From the NCBI RefSeq assembly GCF_008629675.1, contig NZ_VWOX01000004.1:434001-498000 (forward strand): a DNA stretch of 64,000 bases. The letters are read 5' to 3'. Below are positions 32,301-39,600 of the stretch, one piece after another. Origin of the DNA: Roseiconus nitratireducens (lineage in GTDB: Bacteria; Planctomycetota; Planctomycetia; Pirellulales; Pirellulaceae). Positions within the stretch are counted from its first letter, which is position 1. Every line of letters begins with the position of its first letter. Under the pieces are notes generated by a model that had not been told where the DNA came from, did not search any database, and saw nothing but the letters and a program-made list of their open reading frames with translations. Both the position numbers and the translations under genes were made by a program.

Positions 32301-33377
32301 TACGATTACGGCGACGCGCCGGCACCGTACACCAGCACGATGTCCGAAGGCGGTCCGCGTCACGCGCTGGATCCGAACCTGAGTCTGGGGCTGGAAGTGA
32401 CCGCCGATTCGGACGCGGAACTGCCCAACGCCGACCAGGACGACGGCATCACGATGCCGGGCTCGTTCCAGTCGGGATTCTCGGCCACGATCGGGATCTA
32501 TGTCAAAAACCTGGATGCCGGTTCGGTCAGCGACGCCCCGGTCTATCTGGACGCCTGGTTCGACTGGGACCAGGATGGCCGATTCGAAGCGTCCGAGCTG
32601 TACCGCTTCGGCACCGCGGGTACCAACCGCACGTTGATTTTCAATAACACGACGACCAACGTCCTGATCAACGTGCCGGCATCGGCACTCTCCGGTGACA
32701 CGTACGCACGGTTCCGATTGAGCGAGACGGATGGGCTGCTCCCGACCGGGGACGCCGCCAGCGGCGAAGTGGAAGACTACCGGATCCTGGTGACGAACAA
32801 CCCGTTCCAAAACCCCAACGGCCGGTTTGATGCCAACGCCAGTGGGGCGGTCACGCCGCTGGACGCTTTGAACATCATCAACGCGTTGGCCCGCAGCGGT
32901 GGCAATTCGATCAACCTGGAAGTGGATCCGGTCAGCACTCCGCCCTACCCGGACGTCAATGGGGACGGATTCGTTTCGCCCAGTGACGCCCTCCAGGTGA
33001 TCAACGAATTGGCTCGCCAAAACTCGTTGGCCAGCGGCGAAGGTGAATTGGCCAGCAGCTTTGTTCCTGCCATGCCGGGCGTCCTGGCCAGCGGAACAAC
33101 CGCCCTGGGCGATCTGCTGATCAGCGAAACGACGGCCGTCGGCAGCGACTTCCTGGAAGCACAGGAATCGCCCGTTGACTCCGGCGACCAGAATCCTGAG
33201 GATTCTGCGTCATCCGTCGGTGAACCGGAAAGCAAAACCAGCGTATTTGATTCACCGGAAACCATGGTCCTGGACGACATCGTCGACGGCCTGGCCAGCG
33301 ATGCCGCCTCGGCCGGGCAGCGATCTGACGACGGGTCCGCAAACAACCCGCTGGATCAATTTTTCGCTCAGCTGTAG
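17385..33377 (+). CDS. Giant surface/extracellular protein: LExLExRxLLA N-terminus, beta-helix, PPC, GEVED and dockerin modules
   Basis: A protein of about 5330 residues. The ATG at 17385 is chosen because AGAGG lies 7 nt upstream and MTFRKPSRSLRTPF begins a basic leader; the frame is open to 17274. LETLENRQLLAG (48-59) is the planctomycete N-terminal sorting-type motif. Two related 80-residue modules follow (about 125-335), then a PPC-like domain (about 799-916, DIDMYRFELDSPGSISIETI). A parallel beta-helix region starts at about 949 (NTLFVDKAATGG, GDTIRIVG). Further PPC-like segments lie near 2086-2160 and 2440-2585. Many copies of a DGxxFxIxxGxxxxTFEFD module are spread over 2850-4800. The C-terminus has a GEVED domain (about 4973-5133, GEVEDY at 5127) and dockerin-type Ca2+ repeats (5144-5211). 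It is probably exported and cell-surface attached; adhesion or polysaccharide contact is inferred. Confidence 0.9.
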   Translation: MTFRKPSRSLRTPFSRSRDVQTDGAAGNGYSRSRDGKKRRDEKRRSLLETLENRQLLAGPQLIGIQPNEGELLVNGKTLGYSPNELVFRFDDNATIDADTLDAIRITRAGEDGTFESASVTSDLGTGGQALFEFRARQPGSLGNGITIVLTSSNRPGSAAPIITTNDRQVTINVNSNPTRPTRASDLIAAVNNDPNASSLIEAIQVSGPSLEPVGTAVVPGTTLELTGANAAQAVTDFGTNGAVRVRLVSQIPGEEGRGIEVRVEQRNFGGTANPVVVVTDQVVRVQLNSFAGDPTTADEFVAAINNNPQASQLLEATVQEGDGSTTIGTQAVNYSPITLSGVSDVVVQPGYVGLGDSPREVVFRFQEPLPDDLYQIDILGSGPFALRGDDGEPFQDGTDLTRNFAINLGPQVVAVVPEPIRRNSNGSLSPETGKIQVHFNDDDLNPTDARNPDFYQLIYTGDTVDNTDDQIITPTSVSYSNVTNVATLDFGRPLSRIFGQNPNDPSEARAVRLRIGTREGLPSPPTEVSLQPNPSTAIEPGDSFDTAFDLNSQWSVSGATTTRSAYLTTDIYNESRFELDLPGPDVPGTRNIRPDDPTRLDRTVPLDYLRGGADSVDGISVVQYDFAPSWLGDDPNRPGIVADTTYFNIISEQQRQRVREVLSLFSEYLGVTFVEVAEGSPTDDVAFSIAVGDLYGGDERVVSSQGGIAVVTRDRNGDGVEDLAVMDFQDFDESVDDQFGDEFFRGAMFAVGQLLGYGYADDLPQPVTQSTDFIFQPGTDNEPAFPSYADIVHGQYLFRPDSTDIDMYRFELDSPGSISIETIAERLSDASLLDTQLRLYRADADGAFVEIAQNDDYFSNDSLIRLQNLQPGTYMIGVSAKGNNDYDPTIPGTGFGGLTEGSYELRLDFTPDSASQMKDLSGRPLDGDADGRPGGTFNYWFEPADPSNTLFVDKAATGGAGSPLGSVGNPYREIDQAILDAQPGDTIRIVGNGGIDGRLETPEDNFSYQIGFTNNGVPLADGISLEVPKGVNMVIDSGAILKFSRARVGVGSVAPTIDLSDSSLQVLGTPTILLDNGLVARDNTNSIIPGDVYFTSINDDTVGTGNQVGILPQAQAGDWGGIDFRGDLDTADESRRNLEREGIFLNHIQHANLRYGGGAVSIGGRQVVVSPIDMAITRPTIINSSITDSADAAIAATPDTFKEDRFTEPMFQGAGSFTPDYDRVGPEIHGNTVVDNSINGLFVRLRTRSGSTLETVGTNTRFDDTDIPHVITENLVITGTPGGAILQSNAPSSLLVRSTAVAGDGNIPVGTYTYRLTNVSNTNLESAASQATVPITTTATGGIRLQQLPTVPSGSNFVARRLYRATIDPLTGTPGPFRLVAQLNASSTSYIDRTATGGAELSTTDNPLRSRLDASLVIDAGTVVKVDGARIEARFGANLIAEGTSSNPVVLTSLEDQRYGGGGTFDTNGRGNNGELTPGDWGGIYVGNGSSASIDNAVIAGAGGTTRIEGGFASFNAIELHQADLRLANSRIEFNADGRGSVNGSRVGRMDNAPGVVFVRGSQPVLVGNEFLNNDSAAITVDLNSLNYYEVSDHGRATGNLDAVNVVGNSGPLVQDNSLTNNAINGMFVRGGELVTESIWDDVNIVHVVTETIAIPNKHIFGGLRLVSDARGSLVVKFESGDETAGIVVGGNLVSAADQLRDIPDRIGGAMQLIGHPDFPVVLTSLSDDSAGAGFTFDGKPQVDTNNDGLFFTDIDSSTTGLPTGPEVNNGTLIDNDVDSMTPGSFSYQPGAGGDAQIARTTVQGLTQVFQDQNSLFEYSHWIDVGADGGAVRLSTTNITTQPTLIADDRVISEGNFQGENGLINWRVEQYFVDGQTDLVSELSFDSDQPLGNLRVINYYDPVIGTDLGDVLFTEGTPGLNDFRLTILDAPEEIGFRQYGTFEAGPGLVNANYEGWIADSWPNLIGANPFNAAFVPQGTINLANAPLLNAPQFPQPNYGTGILTSAMAWTVDTASSESLVTTNLEVIAEVFGQETFQLDPGQWHGVTIREGADDRNVKAIAEQEPVRTTVFDTNSIPSQSQFLGELAPDEQSGDENQRLGFIVDGAVTTRDDVDVYSFIAESGTEVWLDIDRAGSKLDTVVELIDFNGNVLAASNDSILAESNPDALYVDSTRIDPDAAQPLRVVGERLQRQQLIVSESIVDATGGSLRLGFDTISNRVDVDVEDFLADPAAAVEAALNTEYVTQLGPITATLLRRQERKVDANGIITRVGGDFVIELEFNPDLYVGTQPPNLQSSGIGVLGATVTTDEQTLILQSQVQDTYSYSTKDAGMRIRLPGETGTENLYHIRVRSSNTRDPLDFVTLTDPNKVRDGLSTGRYSLQVRLRETDETAGTQVNLADVRFATNGIQVIGQPFHSPLLGEEYETTANNDLLADAQRLGYFGVNIDDGTVSPTAPPVEIGPLSSDRLAKSFGGALSSEDDVDWYQFEIQYDDITRDSNPLLLSTIFDLDYASNFARSDMALYVFNGAGNLIYTGTDSNVADDLPGSSTGNDTSDLSRGSAGTEDPFIGSVELGEGTYYLAVSNQTRVPISMDQFFNPASANPLVRLAPISAIDRVAVDNIVGGGSPGSLGGGQLFDGNSIVPYTLDDVVLYVNTFNGLQVVNPFTGQNYGTLGNFGDEIRDVAFRSNGELYGYTGYGNRAPSDTNWFYHQIDTGNATLSAQLSVGGGIETYNDLQVENNAVQILDEVSDDGLEVEAIAIKAFGGTETGFMVANRPFDRTGEGLFYYQNILYEFDETSGQIIGPTANRSLATAGAGTSRREIGQIDTTPPGAGPTTLGFPNATVVNAAGQSVAGLVDGDFFTITSGADVVTFELDQGTTLTAVGTVRDEDTFVIDGRLFEFNSGARLQIDNVAPNGTLAGGETVTVTGSAGQTVTFEFVRLGQPTGNNVGIPTLDANSQPLPINTILNDFASKVNQDIPDARASIVGGEVVFGNISGLTATGPGVTVLGDPSLSNAGAIEVAFNDTDSPDGIIDAMDAAIRGAGIAVSSAGNQLALPNAAAVDVSGTPGLSRTGAPGVAPGNERIELYPTDSADTLGQRIVEAIENSSLPNVMAQLGGRPGAVSRSVEVNGAIAATSANFNAGGVPNGGLVTGIDLVGNTLYAVTNTGGLYSVDSGSLSTTSTNNVGRPVTSATDLVGLNFTGLRAGPRNVDGGYGDILFGITANGDIHAFNVDGQLVPIFAGGRTSISTGIGGALGMDFSTLDYNLWHVTDTRDTDAGHGGGNSLAFNYERDVFQNRYSTVDELPDEFGRLDGQSVANTYNFPGGARGVVNSNTFDLFGYAAGDEPTLYFSYYLETDDGAASPANSVRTTDALRVYVVTADGTEHLVASNTDKRTAGSNGDEFDDPPTVGAYDDDINVDVQQLFDNSGSWRQARVPLAEFAGQSNLSLKVEFTTSGTTEAGTDALRAVAADELIDGGTLLINGQTFVIDFAPTLGLPGGAQLASLYADPTERATVTVDGQVYVLDDGTRTINAGEIAVDLLAGQGTATTLNDLNATDIALVVAETVRTQPPPNDLISGFNFSDAEDSASISSGRNDLLYEATQLPYTGGNVTISGTGRLGTDPAQGPVTQLDDVDLSRLDVTAGTTISVTADYPTDAANQPAIRIFDASGSAVTGIVADPVTGTVSYTATYDGAVYIGLSAETNQNYDPRIDGTATSGIARAYEVTVDVNLPVAIVQSGGTIEFGGSTDLTASPNGLFTISGVGSEGGVPIRVSRGMTAEEVALQIQRAVATRFADGNLSRVPVSGQTVNLGTLTLTDPGPFADASQSYGSDFGTSPVEGSRDNDHEGVYLDDFIIGFAERGEQVTGSPVVDTAFIEDTRYAFPEPNDPVSDLVTGSYQVEIRDGSEYIATGQGVQFRTFDTNTRLSEALSIVANSADAIQDGQMFSITDGRSTVEFEFDLIESGTGVTPGRVRIPYTLQAIEAGTEQLDPITNDPIPGTGVVRPQTATEIAFAIIDAINQSDVRAVIDVAALPSSGVDAVTDRVVNLIGDVVVINDQNALANVLRTNLRGDRNRERDSQGVILIENSRFLFNSEYGVDISHDLTTIVDGDETASVIRYPRNLVELNTEDLRPGVVVQSNVFAFNTEGGIQVQGIDPAANETFGDPVPYERIVNNTFIGGTITPGDEAPSGTFEGILFDQGLLSFADAVFAYEPDAGGSPPTLVHQTPNSALGAPDGDGRGPEPADGTTSVSLGLGGSITLQFTDNLLTGSGDSRPDLAIFEVGAIESVLVEISRDGVNYFDVGIIGGLTNVIDIDEYGFGPQERFSFVRLTDLRQGDTVGASLGADIDAIGALSTVPVDQYEPGGTGINITGSAAPTVLNNVISNSEVGVGADPTNNGPVLGGNTYYRNTENTTAGVPLGTFAQTIADTEALFVSAPDLVFAPAAGSSIIDSSIDSLEDRASLTTVRNAVGIPPSPVLAPRLDVNGQLRVDDPNVEPPGGLGESVFKDRGASDRGDLTGPRVTLLTPLAPGVGLDAGRATVTGDPLKAFEIQLVDGIAPADVVPGVGIDDRSVDSGSLILFKDGVPLVEGIDYRFGYNNSTNVIRLTPIAGVWEADSTYVIRMVDRSDAIIRATDGVAYTDGDTLTVIDGVGSPTTFEYETGIVIEVSTGLTPANADGITFEVFDGAVTQQFEFDLNDAVSPLSVPVPIPAAGNAILFAQALADAINADTSLSMTAIVEGNFVQLLGGTPLSSATSPSNFISIAGQIGTRTGFGILVPADGAGVSNAIADGQTFVVRRGALNEVTFELDNNGLLTTAGATAVDISQTSTLDGIADAIVRAIGGAGLGLSPTNAGFGRIYLGGDSNYSLDLSNSGLQQLGLPGEAPTVPIEIPIDQEGLEVVELIQQAIEDQNLIGISSSIVDTRVFLEGTGGVSGVGSVEAVIVKDEVGNLLQSNQVDGRTELTIFIGNGYDYGDAPAPYTSTMSEGGPRHALDPNLSLGLEVTADSDAELPNADQDDGITMPGSFQSGFSATIGIYVKNLDAGSVSDAPVYLDAWFDWDQDGRFEASELYRFGTAGTNRTLIFNNTTTNVLINVPASALSGDTYARFRLSETDGLLPTGDAASGEVEDYRILVTNNPFQNPNGRFDANASGAVTPLDALNIINALARSGGNSINLEVDPVSTPPYPDVNGDGFVSPSDALQVINELARQNSLASGEGELASSFVPAMPGVLASGTTALGDLLISETTAVGSDFLEAQESPVDSGDQNPEDSASSVGEPESKTSVFDSPETMVLDDIVDGLASDAASAGQRSDDGSANNPLDQFFAQL

Positions 33378-33390
33378 TGAATGCAGCTGA
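33368..33390 (+). other. Small hairpin overlapping the giant gene's stop
   Basis: TCAGCTG at 33368-33374 pairs with CAGCTGA at 33384-33390 around a 9-nt loop. There is no T-run, so terminator function is doubtful. Confidence 0.3.
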
Positions 33391-33616
33391 GAACATCGAA
33401 GGGAATCACCCGATAATCAGATTGGCCGGCAGCGTCCGAACCATCTGATTGTCGGGTTGAAGCGTCCGATGCGCGTCTTGCAATTTGATGCCGCGTATTC
33501 AGACAACGTCCGGGGCAGCGCCTTCCCAGCCGGGCGGGCAGGACACGTCGGAGCGTTGCCGGTGGTCGATCGCCGCCCGCCGGCTTCCGCGTCATCCGTT
33601 CCCTTTGATAGAGTCG

Positions 33617-36349
33617 ATGAATCGTTCACGCCCGCAGAGCTTCCGTTGGACCGACCTTGTTCGGACAAAGATCGGTGATGCGGTGGCGCGCGTGCAACGA
33701 TGTGGATCCGATCCCGCATTCCGCGGCGGGGAATTCCGGTCCTGCCGCCGTTTGCAGGTGGAAGCTCTGGAACGACGCCAACTGATGGCAGCGGATCTGC
33801 CGCTGGGTGCGACCCCGCTGGATACCGGAGAGTTTCTGCTGGGCTCCGTCACCGTCACCCCGGTGTTCTTCGAGAGCGACGGTTCGATCGACCCCAACAC
33901 GCAGGATTGGACGGCGAACGAAATCGACCAGACGCTGGACAAGATCCGCGCCAGCACCGATTGGTGGGTCAATTTGCTGGCAAAAAAGACCAGTGTTCAC
34001 CAGCTGGCGTTCGAAATCGATGAGACATTCGCGCGAACGCCGGTTTCCACCGGTTACGAACCGATCGACCGCAGCAGCATCACGTTTGAACGCTACGTCG
34101 GGGATTGGCTGACCGACCTCGGCTACGGCGATGCGCCCTCGATCGAACGGGCCGTTCAGCTGTTCAACGACACGCAGCGGGAAAAGTTCCAAACCGATTG
34201 GGCCTTCACGATCTTCGTGGCGGATTCTTCCGACGATGCCGACGGTTTCTTCGCGGCGGGCGGATTTACCGGAGCGTTCGCCTACCCCGGCGGATTGTTC
34301 TACGTCGTTCCCTCGGGTCGTCCCGTCTCCACGTATTCGCATGAAATGGGACACATCTTCTGGGCCCGCGACGAGTACCCCGGGGCGGGCAGCTACAACG
34401 ATCAGCGCGGCTACTACAACGCCCAGAACTTGAACGCCTACGACGATGCCCCCGCGGGGCACGTGCAGGAAGACAGCATCATGCGCGGCAATTCGGTCGC
34501 CGACCGGGCTTACGCCGCCTTGGATTCTCCCGATTCGACGCTGGCCATGATTGGTTGGCGCGACAGCGATGGCGATGGCATTTTTGACGTGCTGGATGTG
34601 CCCCTTTCGATGGACGCGATCGGGTACTTCGACCCGCTGACCTCGGTCTACTCAATCCGCGGTGCCGGCTCCGTTGAGACGCTGGCAAACCAGAATTCGT
34701 CCGGCCCCCAAAGTGACATCACGCTGTCCCGAATCAAAGCGCTGGAATACCAGTTGGATGGTGGAACGTGGCAGACCGCGGCGGAGTTCGATGCGACGGC
34801 GGTCGAGTTCGATTTGGACGTCTCGATCACGGAACCCTTTGATTCGATCGGCTGGCGAGTCACCGACACCCGTACGGGAATCACCAGCGTCCCGCTGGAA
34901 TCCACGCGTCAAAGCCACTTGTTTTCCGGATTGGGCGGTGGCGTCGCTTTCGTCGATCAAAATGCCAATGGTCTGCTCGATGCGGGTGAACGCTTGCTGG
35001 AGGGTTCGCAGGTCACGTTGCAGCACGCCGACGGCAGCGAACTGTTTCGTGCGCAGGCCGTCGCCGCATCGCTGGCCGATGGGGAAACGGGATCCATCGG
35101 AACGCTCAGCCTGAGCGGCGTCGGCTTGACGTTGGACGGCCGAGTGGCGGTCGGGTCGTCGACGACACGGCCGGACGTGCGTGTGTTTCAAGTCTACGAC
35201 GACCAATCCTCCTCCTGGCGCGATCGAATCAGCGGAGAACGCAGGTTGCAAGTCGAATCCAGCCAGAGTACCGGCCGGGTCGCTATCGATTTCCTGGCGT
35301 TGGACACAGGCAGCTACGGGCTGGAAGACGGCAGTTACGCCCGCGTGGAAGCCTTCGATTCAGACGGGAACCGGCTTTCGCGAATCACCAGTCCACAGGT
35401 GCCCGCCGGCGAAGCTGGCCAATTGATCGTCGAAGACCCGCGTGGCCAGATCGCCAGCGTCGTCATCTACGGACACGCTGAAACCGACATCCTGGTCACC
35501 GCGGTCGCCTTCGGAACCGAGTCGACGCAGTCGGTCGACCGTAGCGGGGGTTGGGTGACCGAAGGGATTGCCGACGGGAACTACCAGGTGCGGTTGACCA
35601 GCCCGAACCTGATCTATCAGTTCACTGACAGTTTTTATGACCTGGACGTCACCAACGGCTCTGCTTCGCCGGTGCTTGCCGCGGCGAAGCGTGTCGACAG
35701 TCCGCGGCACCACGGACAGTCCCCCGGCGACGTGAACGCCGACCAGATCATCAGTCCCCAGGATGCGCTGCTGGTGATCAATGATCTGGCCCGCTTCGGA
35801 TCACGGCTGCTGAGCCCGGACGAGGCGGTTGGGGATTTCGTGGACGTCAACAACGACGGGTACGTGTCCGCCATCGACGCGCTGCGCGTGATCAACCTGC
35901 TGGAACGGAATCAGGAAGGCGAAGGTGAACAGGCGACCGGCCAGAGGGCTGACGATCCGGGTGCCGGACCCGCACTCACCGAATCCCAGCTCAGCACCGG
36001 GGCGTCAGCTTCGCCCTCGCCGGACCATTCGCCCACGGATTTCCTGCCCCCTCCGCCGCCGTTTTTAGCAGATTCCCGAGCAAATTCGGTGGATCAGGTG
36101 TTTCGGGAACTTGAGCCGGAATGGGTGCGAACCGACAGCTTCACGGACCGCGAGAATCCAAAAATGTTGAACTCTGCGGGCCAGCCCCCGTATGGCGAAA
36201 GTCGAGCAGTTGGCCCGGTCGATAGCAGAGAGGAAGCGAAAGTTTTTTCGCAGCCGATCGAAATCCGATCGGCCCTGGCGGATTCGCCTCGATTCGATGA
36301 ATTCCCGGTCGGAATTCACCGCACTCCACCCCTGGATGAACTGTTTTGA
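33617..36349 (+). CDS. Secreted zinc metalloprotease (M64-like HExxH) with dockerin repeats
   Basis: A protein of about 910 residues. The frame is open from 33485; the ATG at 33617 (MNRSRPQSFRWTDL) gives a basic leader followed by VEALERRQLMAAD (about 48-60), the same N-terminal motif type as in its neighbours. The catalytic motif HEMGHIFWARDEY lies at 242-254: HExxH binds zinc, and the following DEY resembles the HExGH...ADEY pattern of peptidase family M64. Residues about 435-690 are beta-rich, with a SdrD-B-like turn (FVDQNANGLLDAGERLLEG). Dockerin-type repeats occupy about 704-765 (DVNADQIISPQDALLVINDL, DVNNDGYVSAIDALRVINLL). A disordered Pro/Ser-rich tail follows. It could process the neighbouring surface proteins or degrade external protein; both are inferences. 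Confidence 0.85.
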   Translation: MNRSRPQSFRWTDLVRTKIGDAVARVQRCGSDPAFRGGEFRSCRRLQVEALERRQLMAADLPLGATPLDTGEFLLGSVTVTPVFFESDGSIDPNTQDWTANEIDQTLDKIRASTDWWVNLLAKKTSVHQLAFEIDETFARTPVSTGYEPIDRSSITFERYVGDWLTDLGYGDAPSIERAVQLFNDTQREKFQTDWAFTIFVADSSDDADGFFAAGGFTGAFAYPGGLFYVVPSGRPVSTYSHEMGHIFWARDEYPGAGSYNDQRGYYNAQNLNAYDDAPAGHVQEDSIMRGNSVADRAYAALDSPDSTLAMIGWRDSDGDGIFDVLDVPLSMDAIGYFDPLTSVYSIRGAGSVETLANQNSSGPQSDITLSRIKALEYQLDGGTWQTAAEFDATAVEFDLDVSITEPFDSIGWRVTDTRTGITSVPLESTRQSHLFSGLGGGVAFVDQNANGLLDAGERLLEGSQVTLQHADGSELFRAQAVAASLADGETGSIGTLSLSGVGLTLDGRVAVGSSTTRPDVRVFQVYDDQSSSWRDRISGERRLQVESSQSTGRVAIDFLALDTGSYGLEDGSYARVEAFDSDGNRLSRITSPQVPAGEAGQLIVEDPRGQIASVVIYGHAETDILVTAVAFGTESTQSVDRSGGWVTEGIADGNYQVRLTSPNLIYQFTDSFYDLDVTNGSASPVLAAAKRVDSPRHHGQSPGDVNADQIISPQDALLVINDLARFGSRLLSPDEAVGDFVDVNNDGYVSAIDALRVINLLERNQEGEGEQATGQRADDPGAGPALTESQLSTGASASPSPDHSPTDFLPPPPPFLADSRANSVDQVFRELEPEWVRTDSFTDRENPKMLNSAGQPPYGESRAVGPVDSREEAKVFSQPIEIRSALADSPRFDEFPVGIHRTPPLDELF

Positions 36350-36609
36350 TCGGATTCACCGGAACTTTGGTCATGGGTTTTCGTCTAAACCGCCGAGCCT
36401 CTCGGCCCAAAATCCGATCCAATCAGAACGTTGATAAAGCGGGCTGGGGAGATAAGATAGGGCCACTAAACAGCCTAGAGAGCCTATGCATCCTGGTTGC
36501 TGACCCCTCGGGCGGCGCGCATGCCGGCAGCCCGCTCTTCCAATTCGCCACTCGACACCGATCGTAGTCACGGCAATCCACGTTCTACTTCATCTCTCCG
36601 GAATTCCAG
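36350..36609. other. Intergenic region with a good candidate promoter
   Basis: 260 bp separate the metalloprotease and the cadherin-like gene. They hold the promoter candidate at 36431-36458 and no recognisable RNA or repeat. Confidence 0.5.
36431..36458 (+). promoter_or_regulatory. Candidate sigma-70 promoter for the cadherin-like repeat protein
   Basis: TTGATA at 36431-36436 and TAAGAT at 36453-36458 are 16 bp apart, close to the housekeeping consensus. This would give a 5' UTR of about 145 nt before the ATG at 36610 and let this gene be expressed independently of the metalloprotease gene. Confidence 0.45.
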
Positions 36610-39600
36610 ATGAAAAGCCTGCGTCAGTTGCTCCGCCGCCCGTCGCGTTCACGAAATGCCGAACGCTCCCCCGGACGACGAGCAGAGAAAAGCCAGTCGG
36701 GTGGTGCTTCGCGGAGAAGCACGGCTCGGCGATTGAGCACCCAGGCTCTGGAACAACGTCAGCTGCTGGCGGGTGACTTGGCGGTTGCCCACAACTATTG
36801 GAACAGTTTTGACGTCAACCAAGACCACCAGGTTTCCCCCAGTGACGCGCTCCGCGTCATCAATTATCTGGCGGCCAACAGTAGCGAAGGCGAGCTCGGC
36901 GACGGCGACGCGTTCGCGGGCAACAAAGTCGACGTCAACGCCGACGGGAAGGTCAGTCCCAGCGACGCTTTGGGCGTGATCAACGCCTTGGGACGCGGGG
37001 AGCAGATGACGCCGTTGGTGGAGTACTTCCTGACGGCCCGCGATCACAATGACAACCCCTTGCCCGTCAACAACGGCGTCGTCGAAGTCGGGGTGGGCCA
37101 GGAGAACTCGTTCTTCCTGGAGGTCTCTTACAACGACTTGCGGACCTTTGGCAACGACATCGGTGCCTTCACCGTGGTCACCGACCTGGGCGTCAGCCAG
37201 GGTGGCGTGCTGCGTCCGGTGCTCCGCGAAACCCAGCGGATCATCATCGGCGAGGAGATCCTGACGGCGTCCTCGGGCACCATCACGATCGGCGCCGAGG
37301 GAACGAGCACGACGTACGTGTCCGATTTCAGCAACTTTGCGGCCAGCCCCACGACCGAAATCGCCAACGCATTGGCTGAGTTTGGTTACAGCCCAAGTGA
37401 TTACGAGCTGACACAATTTGATATCGGCAGCGGCGACGACCTGGGATTCCAGATCCATTACACCGGTGATGACGTTGGCAACGTCGACTTGCCCGATCCG
37501 ATCGTGACCATCAATTTGGACGTGTCCGTCCCGGTAACGGTGCAGGAGTTCGCCCCCTTCGAAGCGGACGGCGTGACGCCCAACGGGGAAGCGGTGCGAT
37601 TCAACATCGACACCCGCAGTCGCACGTTCAACAACAACGAAGACTTTTACGACAGTTTGAACCGGGGCGACTTTGATCTGGCATCCGGATTTGATGAACT
37701 GGGCGGCGTCGGCGGTGTTCCCGCAAGCGGCGGCGGGATCAAAGGCCTGTCCGACGACGGCACCTTCATCGAACCTTTTGACGCGTTCAGTTTTGAAGTC
37801 TTCCTGTCGCAGGAAGTGGCCAGCCTGGTCGTCGACGTCAATCCCGGGGAAAGCATTGACGCCCTGACGTTGTACGGGGAAGACAATGAGGTTCCCGAGG
37901 ACCTGATCGTCGTTGATGAAGACGCTCGCGTGACGCTGTCCACCGGCGCGGTTCAAAACAACCCTCCCGTCCTGGGCACGTCGCCGCTGACGGCAACGGT
38001 CAACGAGGATGATGCCTCCAGTCAGGTCGACTTGTTGCTTGACGCAACGGACGCCGACGGAGATACGCTGTCGATCGCAGACTTCACCGTGACCGGCGGT
38101 GACGATTCAGGCATCACCGTCGACGGCAGCACGTTGACGATCGACCCCTCGGCCTACAATTCGCTCGCCCTCGGCGGCACCGAAGTGATCACGGCCACGT
38201 ACAACGTGACGGACGGCATCGCCAACACGTCTCAGTCGCTGACCATCACCGTCAACGGTGCCAACGACGCGCCCACCGTCGGTGGGCCGGTCACGTTCAC
38301 GACCAATGAGGATGCCGCACAAGCCAGCGTCGACCTGCTGGACGGGGCCGCGGATGTCGACGGCGACACGCTGTCGATCAGCGACTTCACCGTGACCGGC
38401 GGCGACGACTCGGGTATCACGCTCAACGGCACCACGCTGTCGGTCGATCCTTCGGCCTACGACTCGCTGGCCGATGGCGAAAGCGAGGTGATCACGGCCA
38501 CCTACAACGTGACCGATGGAACGGCCAACACCGCTCAAACCGCCACGATCACGATCACGGGCGTCAACGACCCGCCGACGGTCAGTCAGCCGATCACCAC
38601 CACCACCGATGAGAACTCCGGCCAGGTCATCGTCGACCTGTTGCAAGTTGCGTCGGATATCGATGGCGATGCCCTGACCGCCACGTCGATTGTCCTGCGA
38701 GCCGGCAGCGGCGACGATTCCGGCGTGACGATCGACGCAGCCAACAACCGCCTGCTGATCGACACCAACGCTTACGACGCGTTGAACACCGGCGAAAGCG
38801 TCTCACTGATTTACGACTACACGATCGAAGACGGCAACGGCGGTTCGGTATCGCAGGTGGCGACGATCAACATCGACGGCATCACCGACGAGCCCAACGA
38901 GAACCCGACCGTCACCGGCCCGATCAGTGCCACCTTCAGCGAAGACGACGCGGACGCCTCGGTGGACCTGCTTGAGGGAGCCTCCGATCCCGACCAGGGA
39001 GACACCCTGTCGGTCAATGCCTTGCAGCTTGTCAGCGGCGATGGCTCCGGAATCACCCAGGACGGCAACGAACTGGCGGTTTCGCCGGACGCCTACAACA
39101 GCTTGGCCGTCGGGGAATCGGAAGTCGTCGTTTACCAGTACTCCATCATCGACGGCCGCGGTGGAACCGTCAGCCAAATGGCGACGATCACCATCAACGG
39201 CGCCAATGATGCACCCAGCGTCGCGGGCCCATTGACGACGACGATCGGTGAAGACGATGGCAGCACCGAAGTCGACCTGCTGGGCAATGCCTCGGATCCG
39301 GACGACAGTGATTCGCTGACCGTGGAAAACCTGGCTTTGGTCTCGGGCGACGCCAGCGGATTCACCGTGGATGGAAACACCGTGACGGTCGACCCCTCGG
39401 TCTACAACGACCTTGCCGTCAGTGAATCCGAGCAGGTGATCTACAGCTACGACATCAGCGACGGCAACGGCGGAACCGTTTCGCAAACGGCGACCATCAC
39501 GATCTCGGGCGCCAACGACGCCCCCACGGTCGGCAACGCGATCACGGCAACCGTCAACGAAGACGACGCCACCACGCAAGTCAACTTGCTGACCGGTGCT

